A stretch of DNA of 38,953 nucleotides from Pigoraptor vietnamica. Its lineage: Eukaryota; Opisthokonta; Filasterea. How positions within the stretch are numbered: the first letter of the stretch is position 1; each line of letters starts with the position of its first letter. The notes under the pieces were generated by a model. The model was not told the DNA's origin, did no database searches, and saw only the letters and a program-made list of their open reading frames with translations. The position numbers were made by a program, and so were the translations under genes. The stretch spans positions 1 through 38,953 of the forward strand of contig CALSCQ010001785.1 in the NCBI GenBank assembly GCA_943704525.1, given 5' to 3'. Of the stretch, positions 18,295-30,606 are shown in pieces.

Positions 18295-19602
18295 ATGGCC
18301 GTCGGCAAGAACAAGCGCCTCGCGAAGGGAGGCAAGAAGGGGCAGAAGAAGAAGATGTGAGTTGTTTCGTTCTGGTGGCGAATGTGCCGTGTCTTTTGTT
18401 GGTGGGATTTGTCAAGATGTAGCCACTTGGGACGTGTGTGTGGGAGCTTATTGTGTCGCCTGTTGCAGCGCCGACCCCTTCTCGCGCAAGGACTGGTACG
18501 ATGTCAAGGCGCCGTCCATGTTCACGACCCGCCAGGTCGGCAAGACGATCGTGACCCGCACGACGGGCCAGAGTGGGTATCGAATGCTGTGTGTGTTGCG
18601 GGTAGGATGCTCATGTGTGGGATTTACACGAGTTGTTCGTGAGGGCTTGTGCATAATTTGCGCCTACGTCGGGACCGCTGCGGCGTTTGTGGGTTTTTGT
18701 GCTGTCGCTTTGGCTGTTCCCTGAATGTTCGCCTTGTCTGAATGTTCGCCTTGTCTGAATGTTCGCCGTGTCTGAATGTTCGCCTTGTCCGTGTGACTGC
18801 AGAGATCGCCGCCGATGGGCTGAAGGGCCGCGTCTTTGAGGTGTCGCTCGCTGACCTCCAGACCAACGAGGAGGAGGCGCACCGCAAGATCCGCCTCGTG
18901 TCGGAGGAGGTCCAGGGCCGCAACGTGCTCACGAACTTCCACGGCCTCTCGTTCACGACGGACAAGCTGCGCTCGCTCGTCAAGAAGTGGCAGACGCTCA
19001 TTGAGGCGTTCGTCGATGTCAAGACGACGGACGGCTACATGCTCCGCGTCTTCGTCATTGCCTTCACGAAGCGGAGGCCGAACCAGATTGCCAAGACGTC
19101 GTACGCCCAGCATTCGCAGATCCGCGCCATCCGCAAGAAGATGTTCGAGATTGTGAACCGCGAGGCGTCGACGGTCGACCTCAAGGACCTCGTTGCCAAG
19201 TTCATCCCCGAGGTCATCGGCAAGGAGATTGAGAAGGCGTGCGGCCGCATCTACCCCCTCCAGAACGTGTTCGTCCGCAAGGTCAAGCTGCTCAAGAAGC
19301 CCAAGCTGGACCGTGGGTGTCGCCCTTTTTTTTTTGTCTTGCGTGCTTTTGTCCTGCGTGCTCGTGTTGGTCGACGTCAGGCAGTTTGGGTCATCGAGTT
19401 GTTGCTATGTTGTCTCGAGTTGAATGTGCATGTGTGCGTGTGTGTCGAGACACGGGTTGTACGCCTTTGCTCATTCTCCGTGCTCATGCGTTGCGCAGTC
19501 GGCAAGCTCCTTGAGCTCCACGGCGACGTTGCCTCGGAGGAGGTCGGCGCCAAGGTCGAGCGCAAGGACTTTGTTGAGCCCGCTGTCCAGGCTTCGGTCT
19601 AA
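18295..19602 (+). CDS. RPS3A: 40S ribosomal protein eS1 (S3a)
   Basis: Exons are 18295-18356, 18469-18572, 18803-19312 and 19499-19602. They give 259 residues; human RPS3A is 264. The N-terminus [16 protein letters not shown] is nearly identical to the family. Next come [73 protein letters not shown], the [15 protein letters not shown] segment and [12 protein letters not shown]. The acidic C-terminal stretch [16 protein letters not shown] follows. eS1 is an essential small-subunit protein near the mRNA exit channel. The last intron (186 bases) is stop-free in frame. Intron 2 holds a 17-base tandem repeat. The ATG at 18295 begins the conserved MAVGK start. Confidence 0.98.
18721..18788 (+). 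repeat. 17-base tandem repeat in RPS3A intron 2
   Basis: Four head-to-tail copies of ctgaatgttcgccttgt occur at 18721, 18738, 18755 and 18772. The third differs by one base. The array ends 14 bases before the exon 3 acceptor at 18802, so it occupies the place of the branch-point and pyrimidine tract. Confidence 0.95.
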
Positions 19603-19803
19603 GCCCCTGTCCACGTGCCACCCGCCGCTGCGTCCGCCGATTGCCTTGCGCGGCGCGGTGAGGGAGAAAACAAAAGAAGCTTAACATGGGTGGTTTTGTG
19701 CCGCGTGGAGGGTTGGCAGGAGCTGCCACGTGGGTATAGGCCTAGTGATTTGTTTGTACAGTGAAATAGTTGCGACGCACGCGCACGCAACGCGCCCGCG
19801 CAC
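19603..19803. other. Convergent gap, RPS3A / kinesin-14
   Basis: The 201-base gap carries both 3' untranslated regions. No gene, RNA or repeat is visible. Confidence 0.6.
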
Positions 19804-22800
19804 TCAGCCCGCTGCCTCGTTGGCCTCCTGTTCTGCCTGCTCTGCGCTCTTGCCCGACTTGAGCGCCTCGATGATGCGCTTGAGCCGCGCAATTTCCTTG
19901 TTGTCGGCGTTCTTCTGGGCGTCGTTGGTGATGAGCTTGACGCGTGAGGCGTACGTCAGCGAGATGACCGTCTCGTCCGCGTTGTAGTCGGCCGGCGAAA
20001 TGTTTACAAACATGAGCGTCTTTGCATTGCCGCCTGCCAAGACAAGCCGCGTAAGAAGGGCGCACCAAATCCACTCTAATTGAACAGAGCAGAGCAGTGT
20101 ACAGCAATAACACGCAAACGGCAGGGCATACCGAGGGAATCGGCAGTGTGCAGCAATCAACACGCAAACGGCAGGGCATACCGAGGGAATCGGCAGTGTG
20201 CAGCAATCAACACGCAAACGGCAGGGCATACCGAGGGAATCGCTCATGAGAAGGGTGAGCTTGTTGTTTCGGTACGGCACAAACGACTCGCCCTGCGAGA
20301 GGGCCGAAATGACATCGCCGAGCGCACTGAGCGACTTGTTGATCGACTGCGCCTCCTGCGCCACGGGGAGAGTAACAGTGTTAATGACCAGGCACCACAG
20401 GCGACAAGGGTGACCACAGCAAGAAGGCCCAGCGGATTGTGGAAACGGCCAATCAATGCTATGCACATTCAACAAGCACGTACCTTGAGACGCTCCGCCG
20501 TTGCGCCCGTCTTGTTCACTCGCTCCGAACCGGCAAGATCGACGAGACTCAGCTGCAAAGGCGCGCATTTCAGTCGCTCAACCACGCACCCTCCGCGCGC
20601 CACATCGCCACAAAAGACAAGAGGGACAGCCACGCACCTTCCCCTTGAGCACAACGCCCGTTTGGAGGTTCGTGCTCTCGATGATGACCGAGAACACGAG
20701 GTGGGAGCGGGAGCTTTCCGAGTTCATGTTCGTCGCCGACACGTGCCGCTTCTTTGTCCCCTCGTCGAAGATAGCCTGCAGGTCCGCCTTGGAGCGCGCG
20801 GGGCGCGAGACGGTCCCCGCGACGTACACGAGGCCCTTTGCGTCCTTCTTGATCTCCATTTTGGCTTGACGGTCGGGCGTCGGCGTGAGGAGGTCGACGA
20901 GTTGGTCTGGGGGAACGAAGTGCGCACGTGCGGTGAGAATAGCAGCAAGGGCGAGTGTGCCTCGAGTAGAGCAGAGAAAACGAAAGATGCCACAGCGAGA
21001 CAGCACGCACCGTTGTACAGCTCGAGCATGTAGCACTCGACAGTGAAGGAAAACTTGTTCTTGTTCTTCTCCATCGTCGCGAAAATGTCGTCCATGGCGC
21101 GAGGGACAATGCCGGGCAGGTGCGGCGGACCCACGATCGTGAACGTCTTGCCGGAGCCCGTCTGCGGTTGCAGGAGCTTGAGCGGTGCGCATTGCGAGCC
21201 CCAACGAACGCATCTGTCTGACACACAGCAAAAAGGCGCGGGTGCGTGCGCGGGTGCGTTGCCTACCTGGCCATAGGCAAAGATGCAAACGTTATATCCG
21301 TCGACGGCCGATTGGATGAGGTTATGCACTTCCTCGTACACCTTCTCCTGCGATGCCTCGTGCGGGAACACCTGCGCGGACAGCGATCACGAGACGGGTT
21401 CAGTGCCAGTTCGGGTGATGTGCGCAAGACGAGTGCAAAAGCGAGACTCGCAACAACAACGCCGAGTGCAAGTGACAACACAATGGTCACGTGGGCGCAC
21501 CTGGTCAAACTGGAACTCCTTGGGCCCTCGCTGCGAATCAATGACGATCGTGTACTCGTCGGGAAATGCGCACACGGATTTGTACCCGCCCTGCACTGCC
21601 ATTGTGAGCGCGCGCAGCAAATCACAACACCGTCCACACAGACCCCACAGACTCCCACGCGCACATTCGCACTGCGCACACACGCACCTTGAGCTCGTTC
21701 TGGGACATCGGGCGCTCGCGGCAGTACACGCGGATCTTCCCCTTCATGTCCTCGATCATGTTGTAGTACTTCTTGCGCAGCGTCTGCTCGCTCTTGTAGT
21801 TCTCGGCAAGCGCCTGGTTCTCCTTCTTCAGCGCCGCAATCTCCCTCTTCAGCTCGTCTGCCTTCGCCACGGCGTCCGCGGCCGCGCCCGCCACCGCCGT
21901 CAGCCGCAGCACCTCGTCGTGGTCGCGCTTGGCCGTTTCTTCGAGCGCCCGCAGGTCCTTCTGGACCTTCGCGAGCTGCGCGTTCGCGGCCTCCAGCTCT
22001 TTGTTTGTCTTCTCGTACCGCGCCTTGTGAAGCTCGAGCGACCGCGTGGCGTCCTTCAGCTGCTTCTCCTTGACCATCAGGTCCTTGCTCGTGCCGCCGC
22101 CGGCCGCCGCCCCGCCCGCCCCGCCTGCGGCCGCAGCGAGCCCGGCCTGCTGAGCCGCCTGCGACGCCTTCACCTCGGCCGCGCGCACGTCGCGCGTGAG
22201 CGACTTGATCTTGGCGGCGTCATCGCGCGCCTGCTTCTTCGCCTTCGCGGCCTCCTCCTGCAGCCGCTGGATCATGTCCTTTGCCGACGGGTCGTTCGCA
22301 ATGTCCCGCAGCACGGCCTCCGACATTCCCCCCTTCGCCTCAATCTCGTCCAGCCGCGCCTGTAGGGCGTCGCGCTCAGCCAGCGCGTCCTTCAGCTGGC
22401 CCTCGAGCGAGTCGACGCGCATCGACAGCTGCATCGAGTCGGCAGAGGAAAGGTCCGCGCCGCCGACGCCCCCGCCCATGGCCGCCGACTCGCGGGCGTC
22501 TTCCAGCTCAAGCTCCAGCGACGATATCTTCGCGCTCTTCTCCGCGGTCGCCTCGCGCAGCTCCGACGCCTCCTTTTCGGCGTCCGTCGCGCGCTGCAAG
22601 GCCCGCTTCAGCTGGTCGGCGACGTCCGCGGGCGCGCCCGCAACCAACGAGGCCTCCATCTCGCGGATGCGCGTTTCCAGCCGCGCGACCTCGCCAGCCT
22701 TGGCAGCCACGAGTGCCTCGGCCCGCGACGCGCGCGCGCGCAGCTCCGGGTCCGACGGGCCGCCCGCGCCGCCCCTGCCGGAGAGCGCCGCCAGCGACGC

Positions 22801-24965
22801 CTGCTCAAGCGCAGCCCGCAGGCGTTCCACTTCGGCGCGGTACGCTTGCGCCTGCGACTCGAGCGACCGCCGCAGCTCTGCCTCGACGGCGTCCGGCTCA
22901 AGCCCCTGCGGCTGCGACGACGCAATGTCCCGCAGCTTCTCGTTCTCGTCCGCGAGTTTCGCAAGGCGAGCCCCCAGTTCCTCATTCACGCGCTCGAGGG
23001 CACGCGTGGCGTCCCCAGCGTCAGATGGCGCCTCCGGGGCGGGCGCCACCGCCGGGCCCCGGCCGGCCGCGAGGTCTTTGAGCATGCGCACCTCCGCCTC
23101 CAGCCGCGCGACCTCCTTCACTGCGGCCTCGTGTGCCGCAAACACGCCGCGCACCAGGCGTCGGTCGTCCTCGGTCGGTGGCCGCCCCTCCTCCTCCTGG
23201 AAGGCGCGTTCCCACCCCGCAATCTCCTCCGCGCGCTCTCCCTCTGCGGCACGCGCGGCCGTCACCTGCGACTCGACGTCCCCCACCCGCCGCTCGATGA
23301 AGGGGCCGAGGGCAGCGGCGCCGCCGGCATCCACCACGGCCACCACCGACTTGAACTGCGCCTCGAGCTCCTCGTACGCACGGCGCAGCGCGTTCGCCTC
23401 TTCCTTCGCCGCGTCCGCACGCAGCGCAAGGGCCTTCTTCTCCCCCTCGATGCGCGCCGTCTCCTCCAGCGACAGGCCCTGCAGCGGCAGCGGCGGCGGC
23501 GGCGCAGAGGGCATAGGGACGGGGACAAACACCTCGACAATCTTCGTCTCCACAACCGGCGCGATCGCAACGCCTGGTTCGACGCTCGCGCGGCGTCCAG
23601 CGCCCGCGCCCGCCGCGCCAGCAGCAGCAGCACCCGCGGCGGCAACGGCAGCCAGCGTCGCCGCGTCCGCCTTGCCCTCCGACATGGCCGCCAGCGCGGC
23701 ACTGACGCGCACAATCTCGGCGCGCGCTTCGGCAAGGGCCTCCTTCAGCCCATCCACCTCCGCGCCCGTCGCCGCCTCCGCCTTGGAGCGGTCGCCCGAT
23801 GCCTCCGCAGCCAGCCGCGCGCGCTCCTTCTCAAACTGCGCCGACATGTCCGCGACGCGCTGCTCCGACGCGCGCGTGAGCTCCTCCCGCTCGCGCTCCA
23901 TCCGGGCCAGCAGGTCCCTGTTTTCCCTCGCGAGCTCGTCGGCGCGCTCTCGGACGCTCGCCGTCGCTGCCTCGGCGTCTCCGCGCTGACGGCGCACTTC
24001 CGCCGCGAGCTGCCGCAGGCTCGTCCGCAGCGCAGCCGCCTTGGCCGCGTGCGACTCGTTGAGCGCGGCCACAAACGCTACGTAGTGCGCGCGCGTGCGC
24101 TCCTCAATCTCCCCAAAGCCCTTCTCCATCGACCGCACGATCTCAAGGTGCCGCTGGCGCATCGTCGTCATGTCGGCCACTATCGCGGCGACTTTCCGCG
24201 TCACCGCCTCCAGCGGCACAAACGCGCGCGTGTCGCGGGTCGTCGCCAGCTCGGACACAATCCGCCGCTCCGTCTCCGCCGGGGACGTCTCCGGCCGCGC
24301 GACGACGCCCGCGGCGTCCTTCGTAGGTTCGCTCGATGCATCCGAGGTGCGGCTGCGCGCACTGCCCTGCCGAGTGCCACGCGCTGTCCGCGGTCGCCCT
24401 GACGCTGGTCGCGAGAGATCGTCCAGCGACGACACGGACGTCTCGAGAGGCGGCGCAACGGCGCGCTTGGGTACCGTCTTCTTTTTACGCCGGTGGCCAC
24501 TCGCAACTGACGACGCTATGCTCACGTTGTCGCCGTCCCGCCAAGCCTCTGCAGGCATCCGTGCGTTACAACGCATGCGCCTCAGACCCACCCATGCTAT
24601 GCCACATCAATGCTCTAACGTCCCCTTTGAAAAAAACCGAGCAGCCTATCGCCAACACGGGACGTCCACCCACCCATGGGATCGAGCGACGTGCGCTGCG
24701 AGGGAAGCTCCATGTCGGTCGGTGCCACCGTCGCCGTCATGCCCTTCAGGCCGTGCTTCCCAATGCGATCCTCCGGCGGTCGCGGCGGCCGCTGCGGTGT
24801 GACCTCGGGCGCATCGAACTGACCCTCCTTGATTTTTCTAATGTCCATCGGCGACGGCGGAGGGGACAGCTCGTCCTTCGTGCCCGCGGCACCGCTCGCA
24901 TCCGCGCCCGCGTCGCCATTATCCGAGGGCGGCCGCTCAGCGACGGCCTCTGCGCCAGACGGCAT
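19804..24965 (-). CDS. Kinesin-14 with C-terminal, KCBP-like motor
   Basis: Nine exons in transcript order: 24965-24674, 24548-21688, 21590-21501, 21371-21267, 21161-21011, 20906-20638, 20552-20484, 20355-20232 and 20033-19804. They give 1396 residues with consistent phases. The N-terminal 170 residues are low complexity with Ser/Arg-rich patches. A long Ala/Glu-rich coiled coil follows to about 1030. The neck [12 protein letters not shown] ends at 1044. Motor motifs are the P-loop GQTGSGKT (1115-1122), switch I SSRSH (1231-1235), switch II DLAGSE (1261-1266), and [11 protein letters not shown]. The neck before the motor marks a minus-end kinesin-14. The [12 protein letters not shown] neck and the basic helix after the motor (about 1365-1384, [18 protein letters not shown]) resemble the plant kinesin-like calmodulin-binding protein. 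No MyTH4 or FERM domain is visible. The last intron carries tandem copies of its own donor site. The start at 24965 is the best ATG of the first exon; its N-terminus is not conserved. Confidence 0.9.
20098..20242 (-). repeat. 50-base tandem repeat copying a 5' splice site
   Basis: Two full 50-base copies (20111-20160 and 20161-20210) are followed by a 32-base partial copy (20211-20242) that overlaps the end of kinesin exon 8. A degenerate remnant lies at about 20098-20110. On the minus strand each copy contains the last 11 exon bases plus the donor gtatgcc, giving donor-like sites at 20231 (used in the model), 20181 and 20131. Confidence 0.95.
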
Positions 24966-25398
24966 TTCGGCGGCTCAAGCACCGCCGGGGGCGCGAGCGT
25001 GTCCTAGCTTCCAGTCCTAGCCACACCACCACATACTGCGGCGGGCGCACTGGCGACGACGCTATTCGATTGACCGTACGCCGTCTAGTCAATCACATGC
25101 ACACACACAGCACACGCACACGCACAAGCAGACACTGCAGTGGCTGGTGCTCGGACGCTTATCCCCTTGGCAAGTGTGCCCTTCTCTTTCTGTGGTCCCG
25201 CGATCTGCACTGCGCGGCACCCAAAGTGTGTGATGGAGCTGCCATACTGAGCCATTCCATGGCAACCGCATCACTTGCGTAATGACGCACTTGTGACGAA
25301 TGTTACGCACAGTAACGCACGTGAAACCGTCACCTCAGAAAACGCGCTTTATGCAAACGGATCGCTGTCGTCGTCTGTTCTTGTGCAAACGCCTCCGA
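24966..25398. promoter_or_regulatory. Divergent promoter region, kinesin-14 / DHX57
   Basis: These 433 bases separate two divergent starts. A short CA-rich stretch lies at about 25096-25132. No conserved frame, TATA box or RNA gene was recognised. Confidence 0.45.
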
Positions 25399-28300
25399 AT
25401 GGGCAAGAACAAGCCCGCGCCGCCCACTGCTCCGGCACCGTCGCCGGCTGCGGCGGGCGCTGGGGTCAAGAAAGGGAAGGGTGCTGCGGCTGCGGCTGCT
25501 GGCGGCTCCCCTGGTGCTGCGGCCGGCGCATTGGGTGCTGCGGGCAAGGGGAAGAAGGTCGAGGATGGAGCCGCTTCTGCCGAAAAGACCGCCGGGGGAA
25601 AGGGGAAGGGGAAGGCCGCGGAGAGTGCGCCGGCGGGTGCGGCACCGGCCACTGCGCAGCCGCCGCAGCCTCAGGTGTGTGGTGCGGAGTCGGGTGGGCG
25701 ACTGCAACTTTCTTGCTGATTCCATATTTGCCATGTGCGTGCGCAGGGATACCAGATTAAGAACTGGACGGGCAAGACGGCGGTCACGCAGCTCAATGAG
25801 CTCTGCCAGCGCAGCAAGTGGCACAAGCCCGAATTCATCACGGTGAGCAGTCGCGTTACGCACACTCCCATGTGCTCTCCCATGCCGTCTCGTCTCAATC
25901 GCACGTGCGACCGATGGTGTGACCGACTGCTGTTCACGAGTTTACGGTTAACTCAAACCTCCCGGCGCAGAAGCAAGTCTCGGGGGGTGGCGTGAGAGTG
26001 ACAGTGCGCCTGTCGAAGGAGGACAAGACGCGCGTCGTGCGCACGCTCGTGTTTGATGCGCCCAACGTGTACGACAATGGGCAGGAGGCACGGCACATGG
26101 TGAGCTCGATAGGAGTGGCTTTTGGGCGGATGCTACGAATGTGCGTGTGGTGTGCCCACCCCACATCGCTGAAGTGCCAGTGCTCCTCTCTGGGCCGCTG
26201 AATGGGACTTGTCACAGTTTCACCGCGGTGATTAGAGTGTCTCGCTGAGAGTGTGTCTGGACTGGCGATTCGCAGGCGGCCGTGTACGCCCTCCACCGCG
26301 TCAATTCGCACATGCCGATGCACCGCGTGTTACCGCCGGACGCCCGCGACTACTGGCTCGAGCTGGAAAAGCAGCCGAAGGTCGACACGGACGGTGCGTG
26401 GCAGCCTTCGCGCGTTGTCGTTTTCTGGTGCTCTCGTAGCGCGCCCTTGTGCGCGGCTCACGCCCATCGCGCCGCAGACTTCCGCTGGCCCCGTGGTGGC
26501 TCCGATCCCTTCGACCAGCCGCACTTTGTTCCGGACGACGTGCGTGCGCAGCGCGAGCGGCAGGAGGCGGCGGCCGTGCGGCAGCAGGAGCGCCAGGCGG
26601 AGCAGCGGCAGCGTGAGGCCGAGGGAGAGCCGCCGCAGGTGCGCCTCTCCTCCGAGCTGCGCGAGTCGCTCGAACTGCTCCTGCGCAGCATGCAGGGAGA
26701 ACTAAAGGCCGCGTCCACGGCTGGCGCCGGGAAGGGCTCAAAGGTGCGCTTGGGACGCGACTGTTTTTCTATGCGCTGGTCCGAGTGCTCTCTATCTGCA
26801 CAGTATAGTGTACTCGAGGGACACACGTCTATGATTTTAGGCTGATCCGACATCTACCTGAACGCAGCACAAGCCGGCCGCGGGCACGAAGGCGGGCGCG
26901 CCTCCTTCGGCGACGACGGAATCGGACATGGAGGCGCTTGTTCGCATGGGCTTTGTGCGCGCGCATGCCGCAGAGGCCCTGTCGCACGCGGGTTCACGGG
27001 ACGACGCCATTGGGTGGCTGTGCGTGCACGTGCCGGAGCAGGACCTTCCCCCGGGCCTCGCCCCGCCCGCGGACTTGCGCGCGGAGAAGCACGACCCCGC
27101 ATCCCTCGCTCGCGAGTACACCGCCCGCCGCATTCTCGAGGTGAGGTGACGTCGTGGCAGTGGTCCGTTGTGACCGGGTTGGAAATGGCCGCCGCACAGC
27201 TAATATCCCCTGTCGTTGGCAGTACGGTTTCCCGCGGAGTGCGGTGACAGACGCACTCGCGCGCGCGTCGGACGACGAGGAGTCCGCGCTCGCATTGCTG
27301 GTGAGCCGCTTCAAAGTGCCCACCACGCAGAGCCTCTGTTCGGTTCTTTCGTCGTGCGCCAAAACGCCGTCCACCGTAGCTCTCCCATCTCACACCCCCA
27401 TCTCCGCCTTCGCGCGCCTCATGTTCCCTCCACAGGTCGACTCTCTCTCGGGCGCACCGGCGGCTTCGGTGCCCGGTGACGATGACGAGGCGGCTGCCAT
27501 GCGCACGGACGAACTGACGGCGCTCGAGGCCATCGCCGGTCCTGCGTTCTCGTCGCCGGCGCCTCACGTCGCGTGTCTGGAGGTCGCTGTGGACCGACTC
27601 GGCACATTCGTGCTCGAGGTTCGCACGGGCGCGCGTCCGACGTATCCGTTTGAGCCGCCCGTGGTGCTCATCCGCCACCCGACGCTCCCGGCGTATGCTC
27701 GCCTGGCCCTCACCGCGGCCGCCAACACCGCCGCGCGCGATTATGTCAGCGCACCCGCGGTCTACTCGCTGTCGCAGTGGCTCGAATCGTCGGCCCACGG
27801 CGTCCTTGACGCGCTGCCGCCGCTGACGGAACTTCGCCGGTGGCTGGAGCGAATTTCGCTAGGAGGGCCGCGCGAAAATTCGAAAGAAGAACGGGGTGCC
27901 GCGGCAGACTCTTGGGAGGCGCTCGCAGAGGACGACGACGCCCCCGCGAAAGCGCCGGCAGTGGCAGGGAGCGCCGGCCGAGCGGCCTCCGCACCGCACC
28001 TCTCGCGCGCGCCCCGGGAACATCATCGCAGGGGCGAGCTGTCGTCCGACCGCGTCGCGGCCGAAAGCGCGCGGCTGAAACGGGCGCTGGACGAGTGGCG
28101 GACGGAGGCGCGGCACGCGGCCATGCGCACGCAGCGGGCGGGGCTGCCGTCGAGCTCCTTTGCCTCGGAAATTGTGCGCGCCGTGCGTGGGTCGCAGGTA
28201 GTGGTGGTTGCGGGCGAGACGGGCTGCGGCAAGACGACGCAGGTGCCGCAGTTTCTCCTCGACGACGCGATCGACCGCTCGGAGGGCGGCGCGTGCAACA

Positions 28301-30606
28301 TTGTGTGCACGCAGCCGCGCCGCATTGCCGCGCTCTCCGTGGCGGCGCGCGTGGCCGACGAGCGCGCGGAGGCCGTCGGGCGCACGGTAGGGTACGCAAT
28401 TCGCCTCGAGACGAAGCAGTCGGCGGAAACGCGCCTCCTCTTCTGCACGACGGGCGTCCTCCTGCGGCGCATGGTGGGCGACGCCGCCCTCGCCTCCGCC
28501 GGGGTCACCCACGTGATCGTCGACGAGGTGCACGAGCGGTCCGTGGACGGCGACCTACTCCTCGCCGCCCTGCGCGCCGTCGTCCGCTCGGGCGCCGCGC
28601 CGCACCTGCGCATCGTGCTCATGAGCGCGACGGCGGACACCCGGCGACTCGCGGCGTACTTTGGTGGCGCGCCCATCATCGAAATTCCGGGGCGCACCTT
28701 CCCCGTGGGCACGTACCACATTGCAGAGACGCTGGACATGGTCGGTTACTACGACCTCCCCATGTCCGGACGTCGCCGCGACGGCAAGGGCGGCGACGGC
28801 GACGACACGTCGGGCAACGGCGGTGATGCGGGCGGGCCGCCCGACCGCGGGCCCGCGGCGTCGGAGCGCGCGTCGCGTGCGCTGTCGTTCTGCAGCCCCG
28901 AGGACGCGGCGAAGGACTACGGCCTCGTGGCGGCCATCGTCGCGCACATCGCCCGGTGCGAGTGGCCGGGCGCGGTGCTCGTGTTCCTGCCTGGCATGGA
29001 GGAGATTCGCCGATGCAGCGACGTCCTCCGCGTGCGACTGCCGGAGCTTGTGCCGGGCGAGCGATTCCAGGTGCTTCCGCTGCACTCGTCGCTGCAACCG
29101 AGCGAGCAGCAGCGCGTGTTTGTGCGCCCTCCCGCGGGCACCCGCAAGGTCATTGTCGCCACGAACATTGCCGAGACGAGCGTCACCATCGACGACGTCG
29201 CTCACGTGATCGACAGCGGCCGCGCGCGCGAAATGGGCTACGACGCCGCGTCGGACGCCTCGTGCCTCGTCGAGGGCTGGGTGAGCCGCGCGGCCGCCAG
29301 GCAGCGGTCCGGTCGTGCGGGCCGCACGGGCCCCGGGCGCTGCTACCGGCTCTACTCTGCGGCGCGCTTCGAGGGGATGGACGCCCACGCGGCGCCGGAG
29401 ATTCTCCGCGTGTCGTTGTCTCAGCTGTGCCTGCAGGCGCTCGCCATGGGCCACGGGGACCCGGCGGCGTTCCTTGCTGACGCGCTCGACCCGCCGGCCG
29501 TGGAGGCCGTCGAGACGGCGATGCGGACGCTTCGCGACCTCGGGGCGGTGGAGGCGAGGGGTGAGGGGCAGGCGCACGAGCTTACCGCGCTCGGCCGCCA
29601 CATGGCCGCCATTCCCGCCGAGCCGCGCGTGGCCAAGCTGCTGGTGTACGGCGCCGTTTTTGGCTGCCTGTCGCCCGCCCTCACCATCGCGGCGTGCATT
29701 GGTGCCCGGTCGCCGTTCGTGCAGCCGGCCGACCGCCGCGCCGAGGCAGACGCGGCGCGCATGGCATTCTCCGACAGCGCGCGGAGCGATCTCATCGGCT
29801 GCGCTCGGGCGTACGCTGCTTGGCGGGAGGCGCGGCAGGGGGGTTCGTCGCGGGAGCGCGCGTTCTGCGAGGACAGGTTCCTCTCGATGCAGGCGCTGTA
29901 CAACATACGCGACCTCCGGCGGCAGTACCGCGACGCCCTTGCACAGATTGGTTTCGTGAAGCGTCCGCACGGCCGTCGCGAGCGCGCGGGGCGGCCCGGG
30001 GACGGTGGCGGGAGCAACGCGGAGAAGGGCGAGGCCGACGACCACTACGGGGACCTCGCGGCCGACGGATTCGACGAGCGCAGCGACAACGAGCGGCTCC
30101 TGTCGGCGCTCATTGCCGCGTCGCTGTACCCGTCCGTGGCGCGCGTGGTCATGCCCTCGCGGACGTACCACCAGATCGACGCGGGGAGCATAGCGGTCGC
30201 GCCGTCGCCGCAAGAGCTGCGCTTTGTCACGCGCGACGGCGCCCAGGTGCGCGTGCACCCGTCGTCTGTGAACAGCGCGCACGCCCGCTTCGAGGACGCG
30301 CCCTTCCTCGCGTTTGCGGCGCGCGTGCGAACTGCGAAGGACTACGTGCGGGACACGACCGCCGCATCTGCGCACGCCCTGCTGCTGTTTTGCGGCGACG
30401 TCTCGGTGGCACACGAGGCCGGCATCATCACGGTCGACGGTTGGATCCGACTGTCGGCGCCAGCGCGCATTGCCGTGTTGGTGAACGGACTCCGCCGGCT
30501 GCTCGATGGGCTGCTCGCGCGCAAGATGGAGGATCCGCGCACTCGGCTGGCCGGAAATGCCGTCGTGGATGCGCTGGTTCGCATTGTGACGACTGACGGG
30601 CAGTGA
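25399..30606 (+). CDS. DHX57: DHX57/YLR419w-type DEAH-box RNA helicase
   Basis: Eight exons: 25399-25674, 25747-25842, 25941-26099, 26276-26393, 26478-26743, 26868-27140, 27223-27300 and 27436-30606. They give 1478 residues. The N-terminus is MGKNK plus Ala/Lys/Gly low complexity. A dsRBD-like region follows, with GYQIKNWTGKTAVTQL and AAVYALHRVNSHMPMHRVLPP. A UBA domain lies at about 325-365 (MEALVRMGF...DDAIGWL) and an RWD domain at about 440-545. The helicase core has motif I GETGCGKTT (682-690), motif II DEVH (785-788), motif III SAT (819-821) and motif VI QRSGRAGR (1045-1052), followed by HA2 and OB-fold regions. dsRBD-like + UBA + RWD + DEAH is the DHX57 plan; DHX29 and DHX36 lack UBA/RWD. 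The exon 3 acceptor (cacgag) has a poor pyrimidine tract. The 135-base intron 27301-27435 is stop-free, so a longer form with 45 extra residues is also readable. Confidence 0.93.

Noticed and set aside
22196-23989. 597-codon plus-strand frame rich in Ser and Ala
   Set aside because: Antisense to the kinesin coiled coil. It shows only compositional repeats.
28522-28533. DEVH instead of DEAH in the helicase
   Set aside because: DEVH is, to my knowledge, common in the DHX29/DHX57 group, so it is not an anomaly.
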